DNA of 64,000 nucleotides from contig CP136063.1 in the NCBI GenBank assembly GCA_032622095.1, positions 178,975,956 through 179,039,955 on the forward strand, given 5' to 3'. Source of the DNA: Siphonodentalium dalli (lineage: Eukaryota > Mollusca > Scaphopoda > Gadilida > Siphonodentaliidae). A program made the position numbers and the translations under genes. This document shows positions 42,304-54,076 of the stretch, piece after piece. The notes beneath the pieces are model-generated. The model saw only the letters and a list, made by a program, of their open reading frames with translations, was not told the DNA's origin and ran no database searches. Within the stretch, counting starts at the first letter, position 1. Every line of letters starts with the position of its first letter.

Positions 42304-43794
42304 TTATGTGAATACTGTATTCACTTCATCAGCACTCTTCCCAAGGCATACAACACTCCTTACTTGTAGCAGAGACCACTTCACAAAAGAACAATATCCC
42401 ATAATTTCGCCTAAACACATCAGGTTTTCTAGTTGCTTAATAGACCTTCTGCAAAAAAGACAGTTTTGTTCAAATTCAAGTTTCCTAATACAATGATGGG
42501 CTCATCATTTCTTTATTTTTGTGGGAATGGTTATTCTGTTAGGTGATGTGTCCTATGATGACACAATACTACGACAATATACGACAGAATTATCCATAAT
42601 TGTCGTCATTATTATGTAATATGTATGTGTATTGAAATAAAATATCCTATCCTACTTTTCACGCCTGCGAGTGTGTCATCATATTGCTGGAGTTTGCCTT
42701 TGGTTTGCATTTTGAAGTCTTTGTTCTGCATAAAGGCAACAACTTTACTATCTTCATGCGATAACTTATGCAATAATTGACAACTGCATTAACACAGTGA
42801 AACAACTAATAGTATGAAAAATGTTGAATACAAAAGAAGAGTACATAAACACTAGGAAGTTCATAACAAATTGTTAATTTATTGGGGCCCTATACATGTT
42901 TATCATGGTATTTGTCATATAAAGAGTACTGGTACATTATTGATTGAGACCAGTATTATGAATAATGTATCAGGATGTTCGGATATTGGTTCAAGAAATA
43001 TGCATTACATTAACAACAATAAGTGTGTAAATCATTTTAGATGAGAATCGCTGGTCCATAATATCAGTACCGTTGGAAATTCTTTTTCAAATAGCTCAAA
43101 CTTGACATTTTTCTACTGTGCCAGCCAAAGAGTCTAGATATAATATTAATTTATTGAAGTTCAATGAAAAATTATTTTGGTGAAGGCAGTGTTAGCTAGA
43201 TGCATGTTGGATATGCATGGAACAGTTGGATGTTCATGGGGGCGGGAAGATTAAAGATGAGAAGCAGTTGTATATATTTAATAGATTATGCACGGACTGG
43301 TTAAGGTATTATGGAGAGAGACAGGGATTTTAGCGATCATTAATACAAGTGTCGAAAGTGCATGCGCCACTGTGCGGCAGTATACCCACCCTCCCACCAT
43401 GATGTAGAAACTGGTTCTATATGATTAAATTTGAAAGTGAAAGATTTGTCAATTAACACTGCAATCTGAGTGCCAATTTCTTGTGTTGATCAATATATAT
43501 CTAGGTTGGAACCTCTTGTGTCTATACTACTGATCCATAGACCTGCATTGTTTTCTAGGAGCAGATGCATGCTCAATGAAAATAATATTTAGTGGGTATT
43601 ACTTGGTTTGCCTGGATTGTAAGTAAGTCATGTATGGAAGCTAGTATGTCTGCAGAGAGAGCAAGACAGAGTGAAAGGAGTGTGTCTGCTTATTAATACA
43701 TCGTATAGATTTATCCTGTATTCGAATATATATATACTATGGTTGTATTATCAATTATCATTCAATACAAATTTTTTTTTTAAATAAAAAAGAA
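42304..43794. other. Unassigned stretch
   Basis: About 1.5 kb; one AATAAAATATCC near 42635 could be a polyadenylation-like string but no gene ends there. Nothing else recognised. Confidence 0.45.
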
Positions 43795-43845
43795 AACCCT
43801 ATGCCAATGCATTTTCTTATATTTGTGAGTCTCCTTGAGTGCTGT
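43795..43845. mobile_element. Family G fragment
   Basis: AACCCTATGCCAATGCATTT-TCTTATA and GTGAGTCTCC. Confidence 0.65.
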
Positions 43846-43899
43846 ATCGACAAACCCATTAACACTGTCGGATACCGGTTTTGGTTCGTACGTTTCAAG

Positions 43900-43928
43900 A
43901 TGGCGGCGCCCAGTGGACAGGATAAACG
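43900..43928 (+). CDS. Exon-like segment in left TIR of element N
   Basis: ATG followed by AAPSGQDK and two bases CG, then GTAAGTGT, a consensus 5' splice site. Located 38 bp inside the element. An inverted counterpart sits at the same distance in the other TIR. This could be the first coding exon of a lost transposase or chance; no acceptor or downstream exon was found. Confidence 0.3.
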
Positions 43929-46172
43929 GTAAGTGTATATATTGTCTTCAAGCATCAATTAACGACATCTTTCGGTGATTTGTATGCCCAACACCTACTT
44001 GACATGCCTTTCGCATGACAGGCATGCAAAATGTTGTATTTGGCGTGTCAAGTCGTCATAAATTTTCGAGAAATGACCTTTGAAAATTTCAAAATGTTCA
44101 GATTCGCAATATTTCTGATGATTATGTTCAGGTTCAGAAACAATTTTCGTTCAGGTTCGGACAATTTTCGCTCAGTTTCGGACGCATCAAAACCTCACCG
44201 AGAAGCGAAATGTCCAGCTGCAGTCGCGTTGTTATTGTGCATGTTGCTTATCTTTTATTCGTAAAACAAATACGATAAACAGGGAACATGTGGCATGGTT
44301 TTAGCCCACTCTGGAATAATTTGGGCGGACTTTCTTATTTTATGCATGCAAGATACATGTATGCGCACTTGTGGTTCCCCTCCCAACCCACATGCGAGGC
44401 CAGTAAGGTCACCGCAGGTAGATGATCATGCAGATAACTGTCCACTTTCTGTCCATACTGATATCTTCCTGTTGCACACATGTTAAGTATGCATGGCGAT
44501 TGAGATTAGACTGGTATTCACTGGTGATGATGCAACATTCCAAGCTGCAAAACAGGGTTCAGTCCCACCGCTTCGCTAAATTCTGCACTGAACTCTGTAC
44601 GGAGCTTGCTATCATTCATGTCAATTTCAGAACTGAGTTAAAGGGGTACTGTACGCCATCTTCAACAAATTTCTGGTAATACCAACGATCTAATATCGAT
44701 AATATATATAAACACGACTTTTGTGCAGGACTATTAATCAGAGCGCGAACACTATGCGAACATAGATATAGCACGGATGTTTTCCTGAATGATACCTGCA
44801 ATATGCGAATCTTCACGAGTGGTGATATTTCAGGAATATATTATTCGAGAAACCATAGATGTTCTCTTTATGTTATGCTTATGGTAAGTAATTCTGCAAA
44901 ACTACAAGTATTTGTCCATCGAAAGAATTTAGACGCCGAAGTAGCGAAACTAATGCAAACAATATCAGCATCACTAAATTTGGGTGGAAAATTTCCTACT
45001 TGCGCCTAAAAGAATAGTTCCTACCGAATGCTAAATATTACACCCAGAAACTCAATTATCAAGACAAATAACAACTGAATTCGTAATAAAACAGGATCAT
45101 TTGTTTTTCTTTAGAACTTATCGCAGTAATGAACTATTTTCAGTCTTCCGCGGAATTTCGCGTTGTTCCATTGTTAATACACGCGCCAATAATTGTTTAC
45201 CTTTTTTAATGGAAGTATCTACAGTGAGATAACAATATCTAAGCAACTTTTGAAAAGTGTTATCCTAGCGAAAGAGAGCGCATCGTACGCCACTCAAAAT
45301 TACGGCTATTTCATAGGGAAGCATATAACAAAAACACTTGACCCCACATCCGGTTGTAACTAGCAATCTGACAACAACGTCACGTTTAAATCATGCACCA
45401 TGTCCCCGTAACTCTTGACAGCGGGGTATAATAGCACGTGAACCATCGGGGTTATGAATGACCCTTGAACTAGCAGTTTCCACCAATCGTGACGTTGTTC
45501 TAGCACGATGAGCTTGACGTCACCTGACACAGGATCGATCAGTCGGCTACTGAATTATTCTTATCATATGATCATTAATTTTCAAACTCATTCGGAGAAT
45601 TTACCACCTATATTTGGAAATTTCAGCTGACATCTTTAGATATATAACAAATGCGTGTTCGTAAACAACACGGACAATAACAGTGCGACTGCAGCTATAG
45701 GCATATCGCTTCTCGGTGAGGTTTTGATACGTCCAAACCTGAACGAAAATTGTCCGAACCTGAACGAAAATTGTCAGAAAATTGTTTCTGAACCTGAACA
45801 AAATCATTGGAAATATTGTGAATCTGAACATTTTGAAATTTTCAAAGGTTGTTTTTCGAAGTTAGACAATAAAAATATCGCCGGTTTTGCATTCCGAAGA
45901 TGTGTGGTAGTCTAATCTACCCATGACAATACATAAATTTCGGATTCATGAGCCCATGGCCAAAAAATTACGAAAAAGCGAACATTTCGCCGCCTCGATA
46001 AAATTTCGAAAATTTATGACGACTTGACACGCCAAATACAACATTTCGCATGCCTGTCATGTGAAAGGCATGTTACGTAGGTGTTGGGCATACAAATTCC
46101 TACATAACTGTTTAAAGGTGTATCACCGAAAGATGTCGTTAATTGATGCTTGAAGACAATATATACACTTAC

Positions 46173-46201
46173 CGTTTATCCTGTCCACTGGGCACCGCCA
46201 T
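46173..46201 (-). CDS. Exon-like segment in right TIR of element N
   Basis: Mirror of 43900-43928: ATG then AVPSGQDK (Ala to Val at codon 3) and the same GTAAGTGT donor. Conservation of start, frame and donor in both arms may reflect constraint or only arm homogeneity. Confidence 0.3.
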
Positions 46202-46454
46202 CTTGAAACGTACGGACCTAAACGGGTATCCGACAGTGATTAACACATGTGTTGTTTTGTGTTTATTACATGCCACCGCGGTCCTAAAATCAGTAAATTA
46301 TCAAAAAAACAGACTTAAAAGAACATACAGGGATTGTTTTGTCATGTGTGATGATGCTTTTATTTTATAGTTCTAGTTTCATGGATGAGGCGAACGTCAT
46401 TTATGTTGTGTGACATCAAAGGGATGCGTATGAACATGTCGGGCATACAGATTT

Positions 46455-46614
46455 GTGAATAATGCCCTAAATAATCGACTCCTTAACAACAGCAGAATTA
46501 TGGGTAATTTTTCAGGATTTAGTCGGAAATATGGCTTGTTGCCATTCATCGGAAAGCTCTCAGCTCTCATAATTCTGCTGTGGTTAATGAGTCGATTATT
46601 TAGGGCATTACAGT
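46455..46614. mobile_element. Family B MITE, right arm deleted
   Basis: AATGCCCTAAATAATCGACT ... CATCGGAAAGCTCTCAGCTC then CATAATTCTGCTGTGGTTAA ... TTAGGGCATTACAGT. The left terminus has lost CAGT. Confidence 0.8.
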
Positions 46615-46773
46615 ATGACACAGCAGGAGCACTGTAAATCTAGGAACAAGTGTGTAATAATGACCATGATCAAATCATTGGCAAGAAAGTACCATGGAAC
46701 AATTTGAAATTCCATATAAACTGATGCACCTGTGATGATTTACCAGCATAGAAAATCATTGACCAGAAAGAAG

Positions 46774-47223
46774 AAAGCCTGCAAATAGTGTGTCTGTTAT
46801 TTGCAGAATTAGGTCCCCATAGGGTGAATTTAGTAATGATTTCCCACACAGCAGGCTAGCATCACTAAATTCACCCTTGGGGGACTTCATTCTGCTGAGG
46901 CCTCATCTTCAGGGAAGTATCTACAGTCTCAAATTAACATTGTTTTTAGTTACTTTTTCCCTTCTGGGAAGTTTCTATATCCCCTAATTTGCAGAAGATA
47001 AAATGAATAATTGAGGTGACTAATTTGGTGAACATCACCAACTTCAACTGGGGAACTTAATTCAATCTGATCATAGGTCTCCCATAGCAGTTGAGGCCTA
47101 TGCAGAATAACGTTCCCAGAGGGTGAATTTTGTGATGCTAGCCTGCCATGTGGGATGGCGTCACTAAACTCACCCTCTGGGGACCTCATTCTGCAAATGA
47201 CAGACAGGCTATATGCAGGCTTG
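46774..47223. mobile_element. Family C long element with exact 8-bp TSD
   Basis: GAAAGAAG at 46766-46773 and 47224-47231. Ends AAAGCCTGCAAATAGTGTGT and GGCTATATGCAGGCTTG. Contains the centre TTTTAGTTACTTTTTCCCTT-CTGGGAAG. The minus-strand 146-codon frame mostly crosses this element and is not a gene. Confidence 0.9.
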
Positions 47224-47501
47224 GAAAGAAGTATGTCTGATAAAAATCCACAGTGGAGTGGCAGGTGAGAAAAATGAGCTGATCGGAGTGATAGGCTGGT
47301 AAAACAGGTGAATAGGTTTACAGAGACCAGATGGAATAATGTACCAGGTAATGAATGAGATATCTCATAAAACCAAGAGAAAGATCTCATCTAGATCCAG
47401 CACTATACATGACAACTAATCTATTAACAAGATGGTCAGATAAGTTTGACAGCTCCAGCTATGGTTGGTGCAATGCCATTCTGGTGAACAAGAAGGACAT
47501 A
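47224..47501. other. Unassigned stretch
   Basis: Nothing recognised. Confidence 0.45.
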
Positions 47502-47709
47502 CAGTAATGCCCTAAATAATCTACTCCTTAACCACAGCATAATTATGGGCAACTTTTCAGGATTTAGTCGGAAATATGGCTTGTTGCCATTCATCAGAAA
47601 GCTCTCAGAGCTTTCCAATGAATGGCAACAAGCCATATTTCCGACTAAATCCTGAAGTTACCCATAATTTTGCTGTGGATAAGGAGTTGATTATTTATTT
47701 GCATTACTG
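47502..47709. mobile_element. Family B MITE, TA-flanked
   Basis: CAGTAATGCCCTAAATAATC ... TTGATTATTTATTTGCATTACTG-like right end. Tip shortened to GAAAGCTCTCAGAGCTTTC. Confidence 0.88.
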
Positions 47710-47958
47710 TAGTTTATATACTATTATACTCCCAAGTGGTCACTTAACATTTTGTATGGTTCCAGCAAAGAGTTACTGCCAGTAAGATACTATTAAAACC
47801 ATCTCCTGACTTAGTGAAATCAAGGCGAAATCAGAGGTGCTGGCCATGGGAGTAGAGGGGGTAGGGCCAAAAACAGCATTATGTTATATTGTCCTAAGAG
47901 ACAAGTACATGTATATCCACTCTAGTTGCTTCATTTAAGCTTGATCCCAGAAAGTGCT

Positions 47959-48118
47959 TTAACACTTTCAGTGCCAATCATTTTTCAAATTTATTGATTA
48001 TAATAATGTGATACATTGATGGAAAGAGCTCTTAGAGCTCTTTCCATCAATAAATTTGAAAAATGATCAAGGAAATATGGGTTGATACAAAAATCGGACT
48101 TGGCACTGAAAGGGTTAA
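47959..48118. mobile_element. Family H palindromic MITE, TTAA-flanked
   Basis: TTAACACTTTCAGTGCCAAT ... TTGGCACTGAAAGGGTTAA at the ends; inner arms AATCATTTTTCAAATTTATT and AATAAATTTGAAAAATGATC; tip GAAAGAGCTCTTAGAGCTCTTTC. Shares its right TTAA with the next element. Confidence 0.85.
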
Positions 48119-48274
48119 CCCTTCTGTGACCTGCTGTGACTGGAGCTTCCTGAAATTTTGCGAAAACCCTATGCCAATGCATTCTCCCAATGGGAGACTC
48201 GCATATATAAAAGAATGCACTGGCACAGGACCTTTAATGCTGCACCAGTGCAGCTCCCGTCATGAAAGGGTTAA
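48115..48274. mobile_element. Family G MITE, compact, TTAA-flanked
   Basis: TTAACCCTTCTGTGACCTGC ... CCCGTCATGAAAGGGTTAA. One hairpin set only (ATGCATTCTCCCAATGGGAG, GCATATATAAAAGAATGCAC). Abuts H. Confidence 0.85.
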
Positions 48275-48311
48275 CATGCCAAAATGTTGGTTTTCAACAT
48301 TTGTATCAATA

Positions 48312-51300
48312 CAGTAATGCTCTAATTAATCGACCTCTTAACCACAGGAGAATTATGGGTATACCGGTAGTCGGTCTCGCAACTGGGCTCTTTAGGGAAT
48401 ATCCAACCACTTTCTGTTTGATACTGATTCTAGAGTACTTTTCGATGAGGAATTCAGTGGTGCCGACCGATTTTTGATAAAAGGGGCCCAAATTCCATTT
48501 TTAAGGGCCTGAACCCCAATTTTGGGGTTCAGCCCTTTTTTTCTCAATGTTGAGCCCCCAATTAGAATTTGAATGACCTATATGCATTAATGCCACATAG
48601 AGGTATCATTTCTGATATGTTCTATAGCATTATAAGATTGGATTGACCTTCAAGGAGCTCTTGACCCTGAAAATCCAAAATGGCCGACTTCAAAATTGGC
48701 AAAAAATTTGCAAAGTCAAGAATAATTACAATAGTGCAACATATAGAATTTTTTTTCATCTTTAAAGTATCAGTACATTGTGCTTCCACTCATGAGTGCT
48801 CAACAAGGTTTTGGATGGAATGTATTGGCCATAGAATAAAAAACTGACATTTTCTCAATAACAAAGATTTTGACAAAATCATAAATTTTATGGTAATTGA
48901 TTAGTAGTGCAAACACTGCTGAAAACAAGGGTAGCTAATGATATGATATGAATAAATACTTGTATTTATGAGTAGTTCATCCTTTTTATATTGATTTCAC
49001 GGCCTTTGATATTAGATGGCTGCCAAAATGGCTATAGATTGGATGACATATCACATTTTTTATCATTGTAAATGAGCGCAATGTGGCATTTCATTTAAAC
49101 TATAGCTAACAGGAGAACAGTATGTCTTTTATGGTTCTAACGTTGAATTGCATTTTAGTTTGAAATTGATTTTAATAAGTAAGGGTTATAGAACATAGTT
49201 CTTTACCAGAATCAATTGAGTCGAAGACGAGATCTATTCTAGTAAAGAACTATCCACGTGCACTGACCAACTTATAGCACAATTGACCATGCACAATGGG
49301 ATTAGCTGGAAATCGCTGCTGAGCATGTGTTGACCCCGACACACAACATATGCCCTTCCAGACTTTGAACATTCCTTGGAAATTGGTGTGCTTTATAAAA
49401 AATCAGGTAATGATTGTGCTCTAATCAACTGAAATGTAGATTGAACATGGTTTTGACAACATTTAGCAGCTGATCTGATTTAAGTGATCAAGCTATGGAA
49501 CATGCTAAACACTTTTGCTAAATGGAATGACCAGCTGTTTGCTTCATGCAGCAACCACAAGTTGCGACCTTAAAATGGGTATTTTATCTGTGCATAGTAA
49601 AACATGTTGTAATCAGACGAAAGATGACCATATATATATCCCAGTATATATTTCAGAAGTAATCAATTCTTCCAAAATGGCTATGACAACTCATCTCACA
49701 AAAAGATTTAGGAAATGAAGGAATCATCACTATTCAATCAATAGTAGAATGAGCCTTTGTCAGTCCCACATTAGTTTTGATTGGCCATGATAGTTTCAGC
49801 ACTTGCAGGTTGAAGAAGACGAGGGTCTATAATTTCACTAACATAATTCTTCATAATAGCTAAAAGCCCTCATAACTTACCATTTAAAAGATATTTTCAT
49901 TTTCAATACCACCCCAGGTTAAGTGGTCCTGCTAATTTTATATCATGCTGATGGGTACTGCTGGATTGCTATGATGTTTGTAGGTCAAAGCGATTGTGTT
50001 AAGAAAGAGTAGCATTATTTTACCTAAAGTTACCATAATTTAGTAATGTGTACATTGATGTTTGGTAAACAGCAGGAATAATGATCTCAATTATGGCCAG
50101 TTTGTAACACGCAGCGGCCATTATTAAAATATACATGTTTTTTAATGTTTTCTATATGTAGTGCTTATCCTCGATTTGTTCAGATCACTTTGCTCTACCA
50201 GAGTATCATAGCAAATTTATTAGCATCATCACTCAACTTCGGATGAATACTGCCATATGAATAAATTGTGACATATAGGGCAGTGGAAAATAATGGCGGA
50301 GTCTTTTTTAACTATAATTCTAGTACGGTTGTTGAAAACCTACACAATACTGTCTTGGTCTGATAAGAGTCATGTTCATTTAGGAGTATGGACATGCAGT
50401 CCACCATCTCATGAAAATTAAATGGCTCTGCACTAGTAACATCTGGGTTCCTGGGACCCATTAATATTGACAAATGCAACACAAATGAAACATACATCGT
50501 AACTTTCCTCGAACATAGATTATAACCGGAAAATAATAGTGTTAGAATCAGTCTACATGTATATCTAGGCATGGCCATAGCTTGTTTTTTTTTAAGACTA
50601 CAGAGTGAAGACCATAAATTTCACTAAAATATAGTTACTGCATGTACATCACACAACTAAAGCAACTGACACATGTACTTGCATGGTACACAATATTTGA
50701 TATGTAAAGTATACATATATATCTCTCCTGTGCCTGTAACATCAAACCAAACCGTTTACAGTACTTCAAAAAATAAAAGTCAATTTAAAGGGACAAATGA
50801 AAAATAAAATTGAGCAAATATAATGGAGATCTATATTGCATTACAACATCCACAGATCTACAAAAACATCTGACAAAATATGGTGTATGACTATTTGTGA
50901 TTAGTCACTGACTTCCATGTCTTGTATGTTTTTTTTTCTCATGGCCAGTCTGGTATCATAAAATGAAGTTTTTCTGGGTCAGCAAACCAGTTTCAAATTG
51001 GCGGGCGGAACCCAAATTCGAACTTGAACTTACTTTTCGGCTAATAAACCCACATACCAAATTTTACTAATTTTGGTTCACTCTAACTAAAGTTATCATC
51101 CGGACAACATCCGGACGGACAGACCAATACTATAATACAGCCTTTTTTTCAAAAGGGCGTATAAAAAGCACTCAATCAGAATAGAAGTATAGGCGATCAT
51201 GCCGGGCTAGCCATTATTTGTCCTAAAATAATGTACATGTTAGGAAAATAGTAGAACCTTTATTCAAAATGGCGGTGATGACATGTGGGCCAATCAAAAT

Positions 51301-52349
51301 TGCTGTGGGACTGTTAAAGACACAATCTGCTCGACTACCAAATCACACTGATTTATCAAATTGTAGTAACTCAACATTTTATAAACCTACTTGTGTGGGC
51401 TGAGTATAATTCAATTCAACATTAGAGTACCATAAATACATTATTTTCTCCCATAAATTTAAAGAAAAAAAACACATTGAACTCATTTATAATGATAATG
51501 TGATATATGTCATCCCATTTATAACCATTTTGGCAGCCATCTCACACCAAAGGCCATGAAATCTAGATAGCAAAGGATGAACTACTCACAATTACATGTA
51601 TTCATTCAAATTATATCACTAGGTAACCTTATTGCAGGAGTTTTAGGTTACTGATCAAATGCCCTATAATTGATGATTTCCTCAACATCTTTGTTATTCG
51701 GCAAATGTCTGTTTTTCATTCTACGACCAATATATTCCATCCAAAAACCTTGCTAAGCACTCATGCGTGGAAGCACAAAGGTGCTGATCCTTTAAAGATG
51801 AAAAAATTCTATAGGTAGCACAATTTTTAATTATTCTTGACTTTGCTAAATTTTTGCAAATTTGAAGTCGGCCATTTTGGATTTTCAGGGTCAAGAGCTC
51901 CTTGAAGGTCAATCCCGTCTGATAATGGTACAGAAAATATCAGAAATGATACCTGTATGTGGCACTGATGCATATAGGTCAATAAAATTCTAATTTGGGA
52001 CTCAACTTTGAGATAAAAGTGCTGAACCCCAAAATTGGGGTTCAGGCCCTTAAAAATGGAATTTGGGCCCCTTTTATAAAAAATCGGTCAGCACCACTGA
52101 ATTCCTCATCGAAAAGTACTCTAGAATCAGTATCAAACAGAAAGTGGTTGGATATTCCCTAAAGAGCCCAGTTGTGAGACTGACTAGTAACTTTTCAGGA
52201 TTTAGTCGGAAATATGGCTTGTTGCCATTCATCGGAAAGCTCTCGAGAGCTTTCCGATGAATGGCAACAAGCCATATTTCCGACTAAATCCTGAAAAGTT
52301 ACCCATAATTCTGCTGTGGTTAAGAGGTCGATTAATTAGAGCATTACTG
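48312..52349. mobile_element. Family B MITE split by element O
   Basis: CAGTAATGCTCTAATTAATC ... GAATTATGGGTA (48312-48361) continues at 52190 as ACTTTTCAGGATTTAGTCGG and runs to GAGCATTACTG at 52349. TA is present on both sides of the insertion. Confidence 0.9.
48362..52187. mobile_element. Element O, 3.8-kb foldback with ~0.8-1-kb inverted repeats
   Basis: TAGTCGGTCTCGCAACTGGG near the left end matches the reverse of CCCAGTTGTGAGACTGACTA at the right. Arms stay alignable through GGGGTTCAGGCC, AATCCAAAATGGCCGACTTC and GAGTAGTTCATCCTTT to about 49150 (left) and 51420 (right). Further islands (CAGTCCCACATTAGTTTTGA at ~49755 against CAATTTTGATTGGCC near 51295) suggest a ~480-bp insertion in the left arm. 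The insertion site is TA with a 4-5-bp uneven left end. The interior (about 49800-51250) has no recognised transposase; the 88-codon minus frame at 50312-50578 is unrecognised. Confidence 0.8.
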
Positions 52350-52368
52350 TACCTCTGACTGATAAAAG

Positions 52369-52435
52369 TCAAGCCTTGAAATAGTGTCATTTTCAGAATG
52401 AGGTCCCAAGAGGGTGAATTTATTGACACTACCCT
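52369..52435. mobile_element. Family C fragment, left half
   Basis: CAAGCCTTGAAATAGTGTCA, CAGAATGAGGTCCCAAGAGG, TATTGACACTACCCTACAT. Stops in E sequence. Confidence 0.8.
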
Positions 52436-52655
52436 ACATGATATATGAGCGGATGTATGGAAATCCAACATTTTCAGATAAACAAAGAGTGAACTCTTGA
52501 ATGGAAAATGTAAACAACGTCAATGAACCCTCTTTTGAAAGCCCTACTGATGCCAAACCTGCATATTAATTTCATCAGATAACCCATGGTTTATATATCA
52601 GTGGACGGACAGACTGATGCATATAACCAGTATACCCCCCCCCCCCCATTAAAAA
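52436..52655 (+). mobile_element. Family E fragment, last unit and right end
   Basis: GGAAATCCAACATTTTCAGA, CAATGAACCCTCTTTTGAAA, GTGGACGGACAGACTGATGC, CAGTATACCCCCCCCCCCC. The second arm of the terminal hairpin is lost. Confidence 0.8.
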
Positions 52656-52793
52656 CAGATAAGACAAGAGCAGAATGATTCATATTCATTGAAGGGAAAT
52701 GTCCAGATCATGAAAAGTTCAACAAATGACCTTAATATCTGAACATTTCTTAAGGCACCTTCTCATCAATGAGTATTTAGTATAGGAGGGTTT
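52656..52793 (+). mobile_element. Family F right half
   Basis: AGCAGAATGATTCATATTCA-TTGAAGGG, AAAAGTTCAACAAATGACCT, CATCAATGAGTATTTAGTAT. Confidence 0.75.
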
Positions 52794-53034
52794 AAATTAT
52801 GTTCATGTTAGATATGATAAATTGAAGTTTAAATTTAAATGGCCAATTACTAACATGTCCAAAGGCTGTATGTATCTGGTGATTGGTCTAACCTGCATTA
52901 ATACCCAACATGGTCAATTAACAATTTCATATGGTCTTAGTGAGTTATTTTAACATCTCCAAACTGATAGCAACCAGTGTCAGGTTATACTACTACTGGT
53001 ATAAAATCTGATGAGTGGAATTAACTATTCACAT
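52794..53034. other. Unassigned stretch
   Basis: Nothing recognised. Confidence 0.5.
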
Positions 53035-53251
53035 AACCCTTTCTACACTAAATACTCATTGATGAGTTATCCCCTCGGAAATGTTCAGATAATAAGTTCA
53101 ACAAACGACGTTTCTTTGGATTCTTTCTGCCTTTTCCCGTATCTGTTGTTGGCTTAATTTTCCTGAAAGCCCCTCCAAATGTATAATAGACCATTCCAAA
53201 GTATACCATTATAACTGAATGGGAGAAACCATTTAGTATTGAAAAGGTTAA
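53035..53251 (-). mobile_element. Family F MITE, reverse, near-complete
   Basis: TAACCCTTTCTACACTAAAT-ACTCATTGATG at left (the F right terminus), GAATGGGAGAAACCATTTAG then GGTTAA at right. GTTCAGATAATAAGTTCAAC in the middle, but the second palindrome arm is missing. Confidence 0.85.
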
Positions 53252-53329
53252 AGACATATTCAGGATTCAAGAATAATTTTTATGAAACCTATTTTCTTTT
53301 TATTTATATTCTAGAATCTAGTTAGTTAG

Positions 53330-53417
53330 TTAACCCTTCCATGATTGGAGATTCCTGAAATTTTAGCAAAAACCCTGCTAAAATGCATTCTCTTATATAT
53401 GCAAGTCCCCCATAAGG
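53330..53417. mobile_element. Family G left fragment
   Basis: TTAACCCTTCCATGATTGGA ... ATGCATTCTCTTATATATGC-AAGTCCCCCATAAGGG. Confidence 0.8.
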
Positions 53418-53907
53418 GTATTCTAGGGTATAAAATAACATTTTTGAAACGAGAAGTGTTACATGAAAGGTGCTATTTTTATGTTGAATTTTCTTTGGAA
53501 TTTATTTCATATTTTTTCGATGTTTTAGAGGACACCAAAAAAGATATTCTATAATTATATGTTATATCAGTCTAATTTATCGGTCAAAAGCAGAAAACAT
53601 TTGTTCAATTAAATTTGTTATGTTCTTTTTAGGAATGGCGGTCTGGAAACCTGAATGTTAAAAGGTCATATACTTCAGGCATTACTGTATGCATGTCTAA
53701 GACAACCATAATACATTATACACAGATTAATGGGGTACTTTAGTTTAATATATGAGATATATCTTGTGAAATGTAATTGAGATTCCATCCAGATCTCTTC
53801 AGTGGCTGACAGCTAATCTATTAACAATGTGTTTGATTAGCTGGGTATACTGGGAACCTCAGTTGGCTGAGCAGGGAACTGCCAGGAACAGCAGTAGGGA
53901 AGACTTT
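53418..53907. other. Unassigned stretch
   Basis: ACTTCAGGCATTACTGTATG near 53670-53690 may be the last arm of a dead B copy. Otherwise nothing. Confidence 0.45.
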
Positions 53908-54076
53908 TTAACCCTTCCATGACTGGAGCTTCCTGAAATTTGGTGAAAACCCTCTGCCAACAGCTGCTGCCAATGCATTTTCCTATATATATGCGAGTCT
54001 CACATATATATTAGAATGCATTGGCACAGGATCTTTAATGCTACACCCACGCAGCTCCCGTCATGAAAGGGCTAAA
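53908..54076. mobile_element. Family G MITE
   Basis: TTAACCCTTCCATGACTGGA ... CAGCTCCCGTCATGAAAGGG-CTAAA. The right TTAA is mutated to CTAA. Confidence 0.85.

Larger units (their letters stand above)
43863..46238. mobile_element. Element N, 2.4 kb, ~400-bp TIRs, ATTAA TSD
   Basis: Ends CACTGTCGGATACC are perfect inverted repeats. Homology continues inward on the left to about 44265 and on the right to about 45640 (right arm ~130 bp longer through an insertion near 45855-45990). ATTAA at 43858-43862 and 46239-46243 gives a 5-bp TSD. The CACTG terminus plus 5-bp TSD is compatible with Transib-like or CACTA/Chapaev-like groups, not decisive. The interior (44270-45635) shows no transposase core. 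Each TIR has an exon-like segment, annotated separately. Confidence 0.8.

Noticed and set aside
43863-43876. Element N ends as recombination-signal (RAG/ProtoRAG-type) sites
   Set aside because: CACTGTC differs from the CACAGTG heptamer, no spaced nonamer is evident, and the 5-bp ATTAA duplication is AT-rich. The similarity is too weak to claim.
46950-47390. 146-codon minus ORF
   Set aside because: More than half of it is family C translated; the remaining N-terminal part has no domain.
50312-50578. 88-codon minus ORF inside element O as its transposase
   Set aside because: No DDE/D motif, no zinc finger and too short; nothing conserved recognised.
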